Source: RGIG3102 sp964507095
GTDB lineage: Bacteria > Bacillota > Clostridia > Oscillospirales > Ruminococcaceae
Direction of reading: 5' to 3'
Length of the DNA stretch: 7,326 bases
NCBI GenBank assembly: GCA_964507095.1
Contig: CAZDOS010000063.1
Coordinates: forward strand, 1 to 7,326
Below the pieces are notes generated by a model. It worked only from the letters and a program-made list of their open reading frames with translations. It was not told the origin of the DNA and did not search any database. The position numbers were made by a program, and so were the translations under genes. This document shows, piece after piece, positions 1-4,415 of the stretch (positions are counted from its first letter, which is position 1; each line of letters opens with the position of its first letter).

Positions 1-29
1 CATATGCCGCAGGCTGTTTTCATGTATAC

Positions 30-57
30 AAATAAAGAGGAAGGATCGTCCTTCCCC
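30..57 (-). terminator. Rho-independent terminator after spoVS
   Basis: Read on the minus strand, a GGAAGGA-CGA-TCCTTCC hairpin (7-bp stem, 3-nt loop; plus positions 39-55) is followed by the U-rich stretch TCTTTATTTG. It lies about 20 nt beyond the spoVS stop codon, so it plausibly ends the ymdB-spoVS transcript. The stem is modest and the U tract is interrupted, so efficiency is uncertain. Confidence 0.6.
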
Positions 58-76
58 CATATTCACCCCGGCAGTT

Positions 77-340
77 TCACTGCCTTATCTCAACTACGAG
101 CTTGATCGCCGTTTTCTCTTCCCCGTCAACCATAACGGTGGTAAAAGATGGAGCGCATACAATGTCCGTTCCGTCGCCTGCAAGGTAGCCTCTTGCGACC
201 CGTATGCTCTTCATAGCCTGATTCACGGCACCCCGTCCGATGCCCTGCACTTCAACTACTCCCTTTTCTCTAATTATGCCAGCGATGGCACCCGCCACTG
301 AAACCGGATTGGATTTCGATGAAACCTTTAGTGTATCCAT
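77..340 (-). CDS. spoVS: Stage V sporulation protein S (SpoVS), small nucleic-acid-binding protein
   Basis: The 87-residue product is collinear with the SpoVS family (B. subtilis SpoVS is 86 aa). It opens MDTLKVSSKSNPVSVAGAIA, has the central IGRGAVNQAMKS segment and ends DGEEKTAIKLVVEIRQ. SpoVS has an Alba-like fold and is needed for spore coat assembly and stage V progression in Bacillus. Homologues also occur in bacteria that do not sporulate, so the gene alone does not prove sporulation. I chose the ATG at 340 rather than the in-frame ATG at 358: AGGAG lies 7 nt before the 340 start and inside the longer reading, and the 340 start matches the family N-terminus. It lies 111 nt downstream of ymdB on the same strand, an arrangement also found in Bacillus. 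I saw no convincing own promoter (sigma-A or sigma-H) in the gap, but one cannot be excluded. Confidence 0.93.
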   Translation of the reverse strand: MDTLKVSSKSNPVSVAGAIAGIIREKGVVEVQGIGRGAVNQAMKSIRVARGYLAGDGTDIVCAPSFTTVMVDGEEKTAIKLVVEIRQ

Positions 341-451
341 AATGTTACTCCTATTCATTGCTACTTACTGCAATCTGAATGTGAAATGATTATGTTACAG
401 TGTAAAGTATGTTATTATTCAGTTCCTGATTCCGGTAATTAAAATGATGAT

Positions 452-1219
452 TCAAAAAAACGAACGGATTTTCGAAATCTTTAAAGCACTGCCCTTTCCA
501 TCGGTCTCTATGAAGACTCCGCAGATATATCCGCTTCCTTCCCGCACCCTGAAATGCGCGGGTCTCAGCAGTTTCTGCTTCTCGACTGCCCGGCTTATCT
601 CGACTCCCAGCACGGAATCCTCCGCTGCCACACAGCCGGCATCCGTGATATATGCCGTTCCCTTAGGCAATATCGTTTCGTCGTTTGTCTGGACATGTGT
701 ATGCGTTCCGATCACCCGGCTGACCCTTCCGTCAGCATAGTATGCGAAAGCCTTCTTCTCCGCAGTGGATTCCCGGTGAAAATCCACGAGGATGGTCTTG
801 CAGTCGACACTCTTCAATATGGAATCCAGCCGCAGGAACGGATTGGCGTGGCTGTCCATAAAGGCAGTACCGATTAGGTTAATGACGCAGATGCTCTCTT
901 TTCCGAGATCCAGAGTGCATACTCCGCACTCCGGGTCTGCTCCGAGAAAGTTCGCCGGACAAAGAAGAAACTCGTTCTCACTGTAAAGGTCGATACTCGC
1001 TCTTCTCAGCGAATGATTCCCTCCGGTGATGATATCAGCCCCGCTTCCGAAGATCTCTTTGGAATCTTCTCTGTTCATGCCTGTCCCGGACGAGTTGGAG
1101 TTCTCCCCGTTGACAATACAGACATCCGCATCATACTGTCTCTTGATGAGCGGCAGTCCGCGGCGAAGGATATCCCTGCCGTTGTCGCCTACCACATCAC
1201 CAATAAAGATGATTCTCAA
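452..1219 (-). CDS. ymdB: YmdB family metallophosphoesterase (2',3'-cyclic nucleotide 2'-phosphodiesterase)
   Basis: The 255-aa product matches the YmdB/TIGR00282 family (B. subtilis YmdB is about 264 aa), cytosolic dimetal phosphodiesterases acting on 2',3'-cyclic nucleotides that influence biofilm versus motility gene expression in Bacillus. Visible metal or catalytic residues are D8 in IGDVVG, N37-G-E39-N40, N68-H69 in GGNH, H148 in DFHRESTAEK, and H173/H175 in GTHTHVQT, so the enzyme should be active. After GGNH the usual aromatic-acid pair (GNHxWD) is replaced by SLRR, a small oddity next to the active site. The start is TTG at 1219: the codon just upstream in frame is TAG, so no longer version exists, and the protein opens with the family-typical MRIIFIGDVVG. 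GAGGT lies 11 nt upstream. It leads a likely operon with spoVS. The RNase Y gene (rny), which precedes ymdB in Bacillus, is absent here. Confidence 0.93.
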   Translation of the reverse strand: MRIIFIGDVVGDNGRDILRRGLPLIKRQYDADVCIVNGENSNSSGTGMNREDSKEIFGSGADIITGGNHSLRRASIDLYSENEFLLCPANFLGADPECGVCTLDLGKESICVINLIGTAFMDSHANPFLRLDSILKSVDCKTILVDFHRESTAEKKAFAYYADGRVSRVIGTHTHVQTNDETILPKGTAYITDAGCVAAEDSVLGVEISRAVEKQKLLRPAHFRVREGSGYICGVFIETDGKGSALKISKIRSFF

Positions 1220-1262
1220 CTAATTTAAATACCTCGCAATAAAAGCTTATATATTTTAGTTA

Positions 1263-1291
1263 ATTATATGTTATCAAACCGATATTTGCAA
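1263..1291 (-). promoter_or_regulatory. Sigma-A-type promoter for ymdB-spoVS
   Basis: On the minus strand TTGCAA (1286-1291, 4/6 match to the -35 consensus) is followed by a 17-nt spacer and a perfect TATAAT (1263-1268). Predicted transcription starts about 1255, leaving a leader of roughly 35 nt before the TTG start of ymdB. Spacing and -10 are ideal. Confidence 0.7.
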
Positions 1292-1406
1292 TCGATTTAA
1301 CGAAAATTTGACATCTGCAAAGACCGCAAAGCCCTTGTTTTGCTGAGTTTTTATCGAAGAGCCCTTTTATATCATTACAAAACAGACCTTCGGACGAAAA
1401 GGCATA

Positions 1407-1435
1407 TACAAAACAGGCTGGAAATATGGTAAAAT
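1407..1435 (+). promoter_or_regulatory. Probable extended -10 promoter for the deoD pair
   Basis: TAAAAT at 1430-1435 is preceded by TGG (1427-1429), giving an extended -10 element (TGN plus hexamer). The hexamer at -35 with 17-nt spacing, TACAAA (1407-1412), is poor, which fits promoters that rely on the extended -10. The predicted start is near 1442, giving a leader of about 53 nt. Confidence 0.5.
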
Positions 1436-1447
1436 GAAGAAAAATAA

Positions 1448-1486
1448 GCCCCGAGGGCAACAAAGGCCGCAAGGCCGGAAAGGTGG
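1448..1486 (+). promoter_or_regulatory. deoD leader: two small hairpins and the ribosome binding site
   Basis: The short leader contains GCCC-CGA-GGGC (1448-1458) and GGCC-GCAA-GGCC (1465-1476), the latter closed by a GNRA-type GCAA tetraloop. The ribosome binding site AGGTGG follows at 1481-1486, 8 nt before the ATG. The stems are only 4 bp, so they are suggestive rather than a recognised riboswitch. I could not match the leader to any purine-riboswitch consensus. Confidence 0.35.
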
Positions 1487-1494
1487 AATAATAA

Positions 1495-2214
1495 ATGGCA
1501 GAATTCAATGGCACGCCTCACAACACCGCCAAGGTGGGTGACATAGCCAAAACCGTACTCATGCCGGGCGATCCGCTCAGAGCGAAGTTCATCGCAGAGA
1601 ACCTCTTGGACGATCCGGTGGAATTCAACCATGTCAGGGGAATGCTGGGATATACCGGCACTTACAAGGGAGTACCCGTATCCGTCATGGGTTCCGGAAT
1701 GGGAATGCCTTCAATAGGCATCTACTCCTATGAGCTCTACAACTTCTACGGAGTGGAGAACATTATAAGGATAGGCTCAGCCGGAGCCATGGTGACAGAT
1801 CTCAAGCTGTTCGATGTGGTCCTCGTGGATGCAGCCTACTCACAGTCGACCTTCGCAAGAGAGGCCTGGGGCTTCAAGGAAGACCTGATGTATCCTTCAC
1901 CTGAACTCAACAAGGTGATCGAGGATACCGCGGCAGAGCTCGGCAAGACCGTCAAGAAGGGAATCATCCTCTCCAGCGACAACTTCTACTCGGATTACTC
2001 TATCGAACGCGCTCCGGCCCCTTACAAGACCCTGTGCGCCGAAATGGAAAGCTTCGGGCTGTTTGCAAACGCTCGTCAGCTCGGCAAGAGAGCAGCCTGC
2101 CTGCTGACCATTTCCGACAGTATCGTTACACATGAGGAAACAACAGCAGAACAGCGCCAGACGGCCTTCATCGAAATGATGGAGATCGCTCTGAACACAG
2201 CCATCAAGCTTTGA
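1495..2214 (+). CDS. deoD: DeoD-type purine nucleoside phosphorylase, copy 1
   Basis: The 239-aa product matches the hexameric DeoD (PNP-I) family, which cleaves purine (deoxy)ribonucleosides with phosphate to base and (deoxy)ribose-1-phosphate in cytosolic purine salvage. Landmarks aligned to the E. coli enzyme are H9 (H4, contributed to the neighbouring subunit), G25 and R29 in MPGDPLRAK, R48 in HVRGMLG, R92 and S95 (phosphate pocket, IRIGSAG), F164-Y165, E183-M184-E185 (ribose pocket), D208 (catalytic Asp in ISD) and R221 in EQRQTAF. The loop after D208, SIVTHEETTAEQR, closely follows the E. coli pattern HIRTHEQTTAAER, so this copy looks like the orthodox enzyme. Start: the ATG at 1495 has AGGTGG 8 nt upstream. 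It is first in a two-gene operon with its paralogue, 21 nt apart. Confidence 0.95.
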   Translation: MAEFNGTPHNTAKVGDIAKTVLMPGDPLRAKFIAENLLDDPVEFNHVRGMLGYTGTYKGVPVSVMGSGMGMPSIGIYSYELYNFYGVENIIRIGSAGAMVTDLKLFDVVLVDAAYSQSTFAREAWGFKEDLMYPSPELNKVIEDTAAELGKTVKKGIILSSDNFYSDYSIERAPAPYKTLCAEMESFGLFANARQLGKRAACLLTISDSIVTHEETTAEQRQTAFIEMMEIALNTAIKL

Positions 2215-2235
2215 GAGCAAACGGAGGACAAGTCA

Positions 2236-2952
2236 ATGGCAGAATTCAACGGCACACCCCACAACAGCGCAAAGCTGGGTGAAATAGCAAAGACAGTACT
2301 TATGCCGGGCGATCCGCTGAGGGCAAAGTACATAGCAGAGACCTTCCTTAATGATGCCAAGGAGTTCAACCACGTAAGGGGAATGCTGGGATACACCGGC
2401 ACCTACAAGGGCGTACCAGTATCGGTCATGGGACACGGAATGGGAATACCTTCAATAGGCATCTACTCCTATGAACTTTACAATTTTTACGGCGTGGAGA
2501 ACATCATAAGGATCGGAACCGCAGGAAGCGGTGACGAATCCCTTAGACTCTTCGATGTGGTACTTGCAGACAAGGCATATTCCGAATCAAGCTATGCCAA
2601 GTGCGCTTTCGGATATGAAGAGGACCTGATGTATCCTTCAGAGGAACTGGTAAAGATCATCGAGGATACCGCAAAGGAACTGGGCAAGGAAGTCCACAAG
2701 GGGATCGTAGGAAGCGGAGACTGCTTCTACAAGGCTCCTGAACTCAAGGGAAAAGGCAAATACAAGTACCTTGCAGGCGAGATGGAGAGCTTCGGTCTTT
2801 TCGCGAACGCAAGGTTCCTGGGCAAGAGAGCGGCCTGCATGCTCACCATTTCAGACGACCATTTCCACGGTGTGATAGCGACTCCTGAAGAAAGGCAGAC
2901 AGCCTTTACGGCAATGATGGAGATCGCTCTTGAGACGGCGATCAAGCTGTAA
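2236..2952 (+). CDS. deoD: DeoD-type purine nucleoside phosphorylase, copy 2 (diverged paralogue)
   Basis: This 238-aa protein is a tandem paralogue of the upstream gene; by eye only 12 of the first 97 residues differ. It keeps H9, G25, R29, R48, R92, F164-Y165, E182-M183-E184, D207 and R220, so catalysis should be possible. It departs in the places that shape specificity: phosphate-pocket Ser is Thr95, the following turn is AGSGDESL instead of AGAMVTDL, residues 158-178 are rewritten with a Lys/Gly-rich KGKGKY, and the loop after the catalytic Asp reads DHFHGVIATPEER rather than the THEETT pattern. A different nucleoside preference is therefore plausible but unproven. GGAGG stands 8 nt before the ATG. 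The 21-nt gap to copy 1 and the strong terminator immediately after show a bicistronic unit. In other clostridia adjacent deoD genes also occur, so duplication is not unique. Confidence 0.93.
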   Translation: MAEFNGTPHNSAKLGEIAKTVLMPGDPLRAKYIAETFLNDAKEFNHVRGMLGYTGTYKGVPVSVMGHGMGIPSIGIYSYELYNFYGVENIIRIGTAGSGDESLRLFDVVLADKAYSESSYAKCAFGYEEDLMYPSEELVKIIEDTAKELGKEVHKGIVGSGDCFYKAPELKGKGKYKYLAGEMESFGLFANARFLGKRAACMLTISDDHFHGVIATPEERQTAFTAMMEIALETAIKL

Positions 2953-2962
2953 CCTGATAAGC

Positions 2963-2997
2963 AAAACGTCCCCATCCGGGGACGTTTTCTTTTGTTT
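2963..2997 (+). terminator. Strong Rho-independent terminator of the deoD operon
   Basis: AAAACGTCCCC (2963-2973) pairs perfectly with GGGGACGTTTT (2978-2988) around an ATCC loop, giving an 11-bp stem, and is followed by TTTTCTTTTGTTT. It starts 10 nt past the deoD copy 2 stop and faces the tRNA terminator from the opposite strand. Confidence 0.93.
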
Positions 2998-3011
2998 GCC
3001 TTGTTTGACGC

Positions 3012-3040
3012 AAAAAAAACAGAAGCTGTACAGCTTCTGT
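3012..3040 (-). terminator. Rho-independent terminator of the tRNA cluster
   Basis: The 22-nt perfect palindrome formed by ACAGAAGCTGT and ACAGCTTCTGT (3019-3040) is followed, on the minus strand, by a run of eight U residues overlapping its end (3012-3019). It begins one nucleotide after the encoded CCA of tRNA-Glu(CUC), so the mature 3' end lies right against the terminator. Confidence 0.93.
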
Positions 3041-3041
3041 C

Positions 3042-3116
3042 TGGTGACCCGTACGAGAGTCGAACTCGTGTTTGCGGCGTGAGAGGCCGCCGTCTTAACC
3101 ACTTGACCAACGGGCC
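3042..3116 (-). tRNA. tRNA-Glu, anticodon CUC
   Basis: The 75-nt minus-strand sequence folds as a cloverleaf. The acceptor is GGCCCGT/ACGGGTC with discriminator A and an encoded CCA, the anticodon stem is GCGGC/GCCGC enclosing loop CTCTCAC (anticodon CTC), and the T arm is ACGAG-TTCGACT-CTCGT. It reads GAG codons. It is a close duplicate of the tRNA-Glu(UUC) 40 nt upstream in the transcript, differing at nine positions, of which four form two swapped base pairs in the anticodon stem. It is last in the three-tRNA transcript. Confidence 0.96.
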
Positions 3117-3156
3117 GAAAAATATATATTAACGGTTGGACCGATAATAATCCAAT

Positions 3157-3231
3157 TGGTGACCCGTACGAGAATCGAACTCGTGTTACCGCCGTGAAAG
3201 GGCGGTGTCTTAACCGCTTGACCAACGGGCC
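3157..3231 (-). tRNA. tRNA-Glu, anticodon UUC
   Basis: The 75-nt cloverleaf has acceptor GGCCCGT/ACGGGTC, encoded CCA, anticodon stem CCGCC/GGCGG around loop CTTTCAC (anticodon TTC), and T arm ACGAG-TTCGATT-CTCGT. This is the standard bacterial Glu tRNA reading GAA and GAG, also the substrate that feeds tetrapyrrole synthesis where that pathway uses Glu-tRNA. It lies 4 nt downstream of tRNA-Met in the same transcript. Confidence 0.97.
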
Positions 3232-3235
3232 GAAT

Positions 3236-3312
3236 TGGTAGCGGGAGTGAGACTTGAACTCACGACCTACCGGGTATGAACCGGTTGCTCTAGCCAACTG
3301 AGCTATCCCGCC
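3236..3312 (-). tRNA. tRNA-Met (elongator), anticodon CAU
   Basis: The 77-nt cloverleaf has acceptor GGCGGGA pairing with TCCCGCT, so the first pair is G1-U72, followed by A73 and an encoded CCA. The anticodon stem ACCGG/CCGGT holds loop TTCATAC (anticodon CAT). A paired position 1-72 argues against initiator tRNA, and the overall pattern (GGCGG start, CGCTACCA end) resembles elongator Met tRNA of Bacillota. A lysidine-modified Ile2 tRNA is the alternative for any CAU tRNA but fits less well. Confidence 0.93.
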
Positions 3313-3340
3313 ATGCTGTGCACTTCAAAGTGCGAAGTTA

Positions 3341-3369
3341 ATTATAATATACCGTTTTTCATTTGTCAA
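3341..3369 (-). promoter_or_regulatory. Perfect-consensus sigma-A promoter of the tRNA cluster
   Basis: On the minus strand TTGACA (3364-3369) and TATAAT (3341-3346) are exact consensus hexamers separated by 17 nt, as expected for a strong stable-RNA promoter. Transcription should start near 3334. The leader then contains a small GCACTT/AAGTGC hairpin (3320-3333) that would be trimmed away before the tRNA-Met 5' end at 3312. Confidence 0.93.
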
Positions 3370-3376
3370 CAAAATC

Positions 3377-3553
3377 TTATGCCTTAATTCGAGCTTTTAA
3401 GTAAACAATTGTTGACGTCAACAGTACTTTTTTGACGGTGATCTCAGACGGCAGAATGGCCTTCCGGAGAGCCGGATCGCTCTCAAGTTTTGTGTAAAGA
3501 TATTGTACCATACATGCATCACATGTTTCAAGTGATTTGATAAACACCGTCAC
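3377..3553 (-). CDS. Possible small CxxC-containing protein, unrecognised
   Basis: An open frame of 58 codons starting with GTG at 3553 ends in TAA at 3377, just before the -35 box of the tRNA promoter. Its composition is protein-like: a hydrophobic start (VTVFIKSLE), a CDAC motif at residues 11-14, then YLYTKLESDPALRKAILPSE and a Lys/Val/Leu-rich tail. An in-frame ATG at 3511 would give 44 aa without the CxxC. The start signal is weak (GGGA about 5 nt before the GTG), no promoter is obvious, and the frame stays open upstream through the feo hairpin, so it may be chance. I recognise no family. If expressed it would probably depend on read-through from the feo operon. Confidence 0.3.
   Translation of the reverse strand: MTVFIKSLETCDACMVQYLYTKLESDPALRKAILPSEITVKKVLLTSTIVYLKARIKA
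3404..3423. repeat. Two overlapping palindromes upstream of the tRNA promoter
   Basis: AACAATTGTT (3404-3413) is a perfect 10-bp palindrome, and TGTTGACGTCAACA (3410-3423) is a perfect 14-bp palindrome overlapping it by 4 bp. They lie 35-54 bp upstream of the tRNA -35 box, a place for an activator or factor-binding site, but also within the tail of the possible small ORF. The function is unknown. Confidence 0.5.
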
Positions 3554-3569
3554 TATTTCCCATACGTCA

Positions 3570-3603
3570 CGGCATCCCGGGGACAGTATGCCCCGGGATG
3601 CCG
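3570..3603 (-). terminator. Stable hairpin at the 3' end of the feo operon, lacking a U tract
   Basis: CGGCATCCCGGGG (3591-3603 read on the minus strand) pairs perfectly with CCCCGGGATGCCG (3570-3582) around an 8-nt loop, giving a 13-bp GC-rich stem 12 nt after the stop of the HMA gene. The following bases on the minus strand are TGACGTATGGG, so there is no U run. It may be an atypical or Rho-assisted terminator, or a 3' stabilising structure that protects the upstream mRNA. Confidence 0.6.
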
Positions 3604-3615
3604 CAGCTTCAGATC

Positions 3616-3840
3616 CTAGATTTCCTTCTGAATGATCTCGCCAACGATGTAGCCTGTGTCTGCTATGGCTTTCCTGACCTTCTCCTCGTCAAGAGGCGAC
3701 TCGCTCAGTATTTCGGTCCTCTTCTTCCTTCTGCTTGAAGAGACCTTCTTTACGGCAAGATTCTTCCTGACGGCGTCATTGATGTGAGCCTCGCACATCG
3801 AGCACATCATTCCGTCCACCTGCACTTCAGTTCTGTACAT
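3616..3840 (-). CDS. Small heavy-metal-associated (HMA) domain protein, CopZ-like
   Basis: The 74-aa protein has one HMA-like ferredoxin fold pattern: a first strand YRTEVQVDG, the metal loop GMMCSMCEAH (C13 and C16), a helix, a strongly basic middle segment (VSSSRRKKRTEI, residues 33-44), and a final helix-strand with the family-typical DEEKVRKAIADTGY. Such proteins bind soft metals such as Cu(I) through the CxxC pair. Here the gene closes an iron operon, so its cargo is uncertain. The start is ATG 3840, because GGAGG lies 6 nt upstream; the longer in-frame ATG at 3855 would put that site inside the gene. The gene overlaps the end of the regulator gene by 14 nt, which suggests translational coupling. 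A non-transport role, for example in metal sensing or handover, is equally possible. Confidence 0.8.
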   Translation of the reverse strand: MYRTEVQVDGMMCSMCEAHINDAVRKNLAVKKVSSSRRKKRTEILSESPLDEEKVRKAIADTGYIVGEIIQKEI

Positions 3841-4171
3841 TGCTTTCCTCCGCATATTTTTTTACAAATCCGCATATCTCGAGATTTATCTCATCGCCCA
3901 GATCCATTATGGGGTCAAGCCGTCCTTTGATCCTTCTGTAGATATCGAGGAAGCTGTCCGCGGTCCGGATGCCCTCATCCGTGAGAGTCACTGCAGAGTA
4001 TCTCTCCTTGCCGAGAAGATTTGTTCCCTCAAAGGAATTCAACGCCTTGTGGACGCTGGCTCTTGACACTCCGAACTTCCTGGCAATTTCTGCGCTTTTT
4101 ACATCGTTGCTGTCTTCACTCAGCTGTCTTATCATCAGCAGATATCTTATCTGTGTCGGGCTCAGCGTCAT
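3827..4171 (-). CDS. DtxR/MntR-like winged helix-turn-helix regulator, short form
   Basis: The 114-aa protein carries a winged helix domain at about residues 5-71: a first helix TQIRYLLMIRQLSE, the helix-turn-helix SAEIARKFGVSRASVHKALN (26-45), and the wing LLGKERYSAVTLTDEG. This is the layout of the iron- or manganese-dependent DtxR/MntR repressors. The rest is a short helical tail (72-114), much shorter than the usual dimerisation and metal domain. By alignment from memory with B. subtilis MntR, the ligands Asp8, Glu11 and His77 correspond to Arg, Leu and Ile here, and His41 in the recognition helix is the only histidine. It may therefore sense metal differently or not at all. The start is ATG 4171, with GGAG 9 nt upstream; it lies 4 nt after the preceding gene. 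An upstream in-frame extension overlaps that gene and looks spurious. It probably regulates its own operon. Confidence 0.82.
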   Translation of the reverse strand: MTLSPTQIRYLLMIRQLSEDSNDVKSAEIARKFGVSRASVHKALNSFEGTNLLGKERYSAVTLTDEGIRTADSFLDIYRRIKGRLDPIMDLGDEINLEICGFVKKYAEESNVQN

Positions 4172-4175
4172 CTTA

Positions 4176-4370
4176 CTACGCTCCGTTTCCCGTCCTGAGG
4201 GCAGTGTTCCTGCCGTTATCCCCTGTGCTGCAGGAGGAGCACAGGCCGCAGGCAGAGCAGTTGCCGCCGCATGTGGACTTGCCGTTTTTCTTGTCAACGA
4301 TCATACTTCTGATTACCAGAGCCAGTATGACTACGAGCACAGCCAGCACTATCAAAGTTGCAGCGTTCAT
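4176..4370 (-). CDS. FeoB-associated Cys-rich membrane protein
   Basis: The 64-aa product has one N-terminal membrane segment (about residues 4-21, TLIVLAVLVVILALVIRS), a short basic stretch (DKKNGK), and a cysteine cluster STCGGNCSACGLCSSCS with five cysteines. This is the pattern of the small FeoB-associated Cys-rich membrane proteins encoded next to feoB in many Bacillota. Their role is unproven; suggestions are a metal-handling or partner subunit of FeoB, in place of the FeoC of enterobacteria. The tail (residues 50-64, polar, Asn/Gly/Arg) is not distinctive. The ATG at 4370 has GAGGGGAG about 6 nt upstream. It follows feoB by 45 nt and precedes the regulator by 4 nt. Confidence 0.9.
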   Translation of the reverse strand: MNAATLIVLAVLVVILALVIRSMIVDKKNGKSTCGGNCSACGLCSSCSTGDNGRNTALRTGNGA

Positions 4371-4415
4371 GTTATTCTCCCCTCTATATGTTTTCTGTAT
4401 ATACGATCAAACCGA

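Noticed and set aside
341..358. Longer SpoVS start at 358
   Set aside because: It would place the AGGAG ribosome binding site inside the coding region and add residues absent from the family.
444..1228. Several plus-strand open frames across ymdB
   Set aside because: They are mirror frames of a gene with a full set of family motifs on the minus strand.
1308..1313. Perfect TTGACA on the plus strand upstream of deoD
   Set aside because: No acceptable -10 hexamer is found 16-18 nt downstream, so I treat it as chance.
1314..1380. Possible terminator or attenuator (GCAAA...TTTGC followed by GTTTTTATC) in the ymdB-deoD gap
   Set aside because: The stem is only 5 bp and A/T-rich, and the segment lies upstream of the likely deoD promoter, so it would not be in the deoD leader.
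4172..4297. N-terminal extension of the DtxR-like protein to 156 aa
   Set aside because: The extra residues (Ala/Pro-rich) overlap the Cys-rich membrane gene in another frame, and the ATG at 4171 has a good ribosome binding site and begins at the first helix of the fold.
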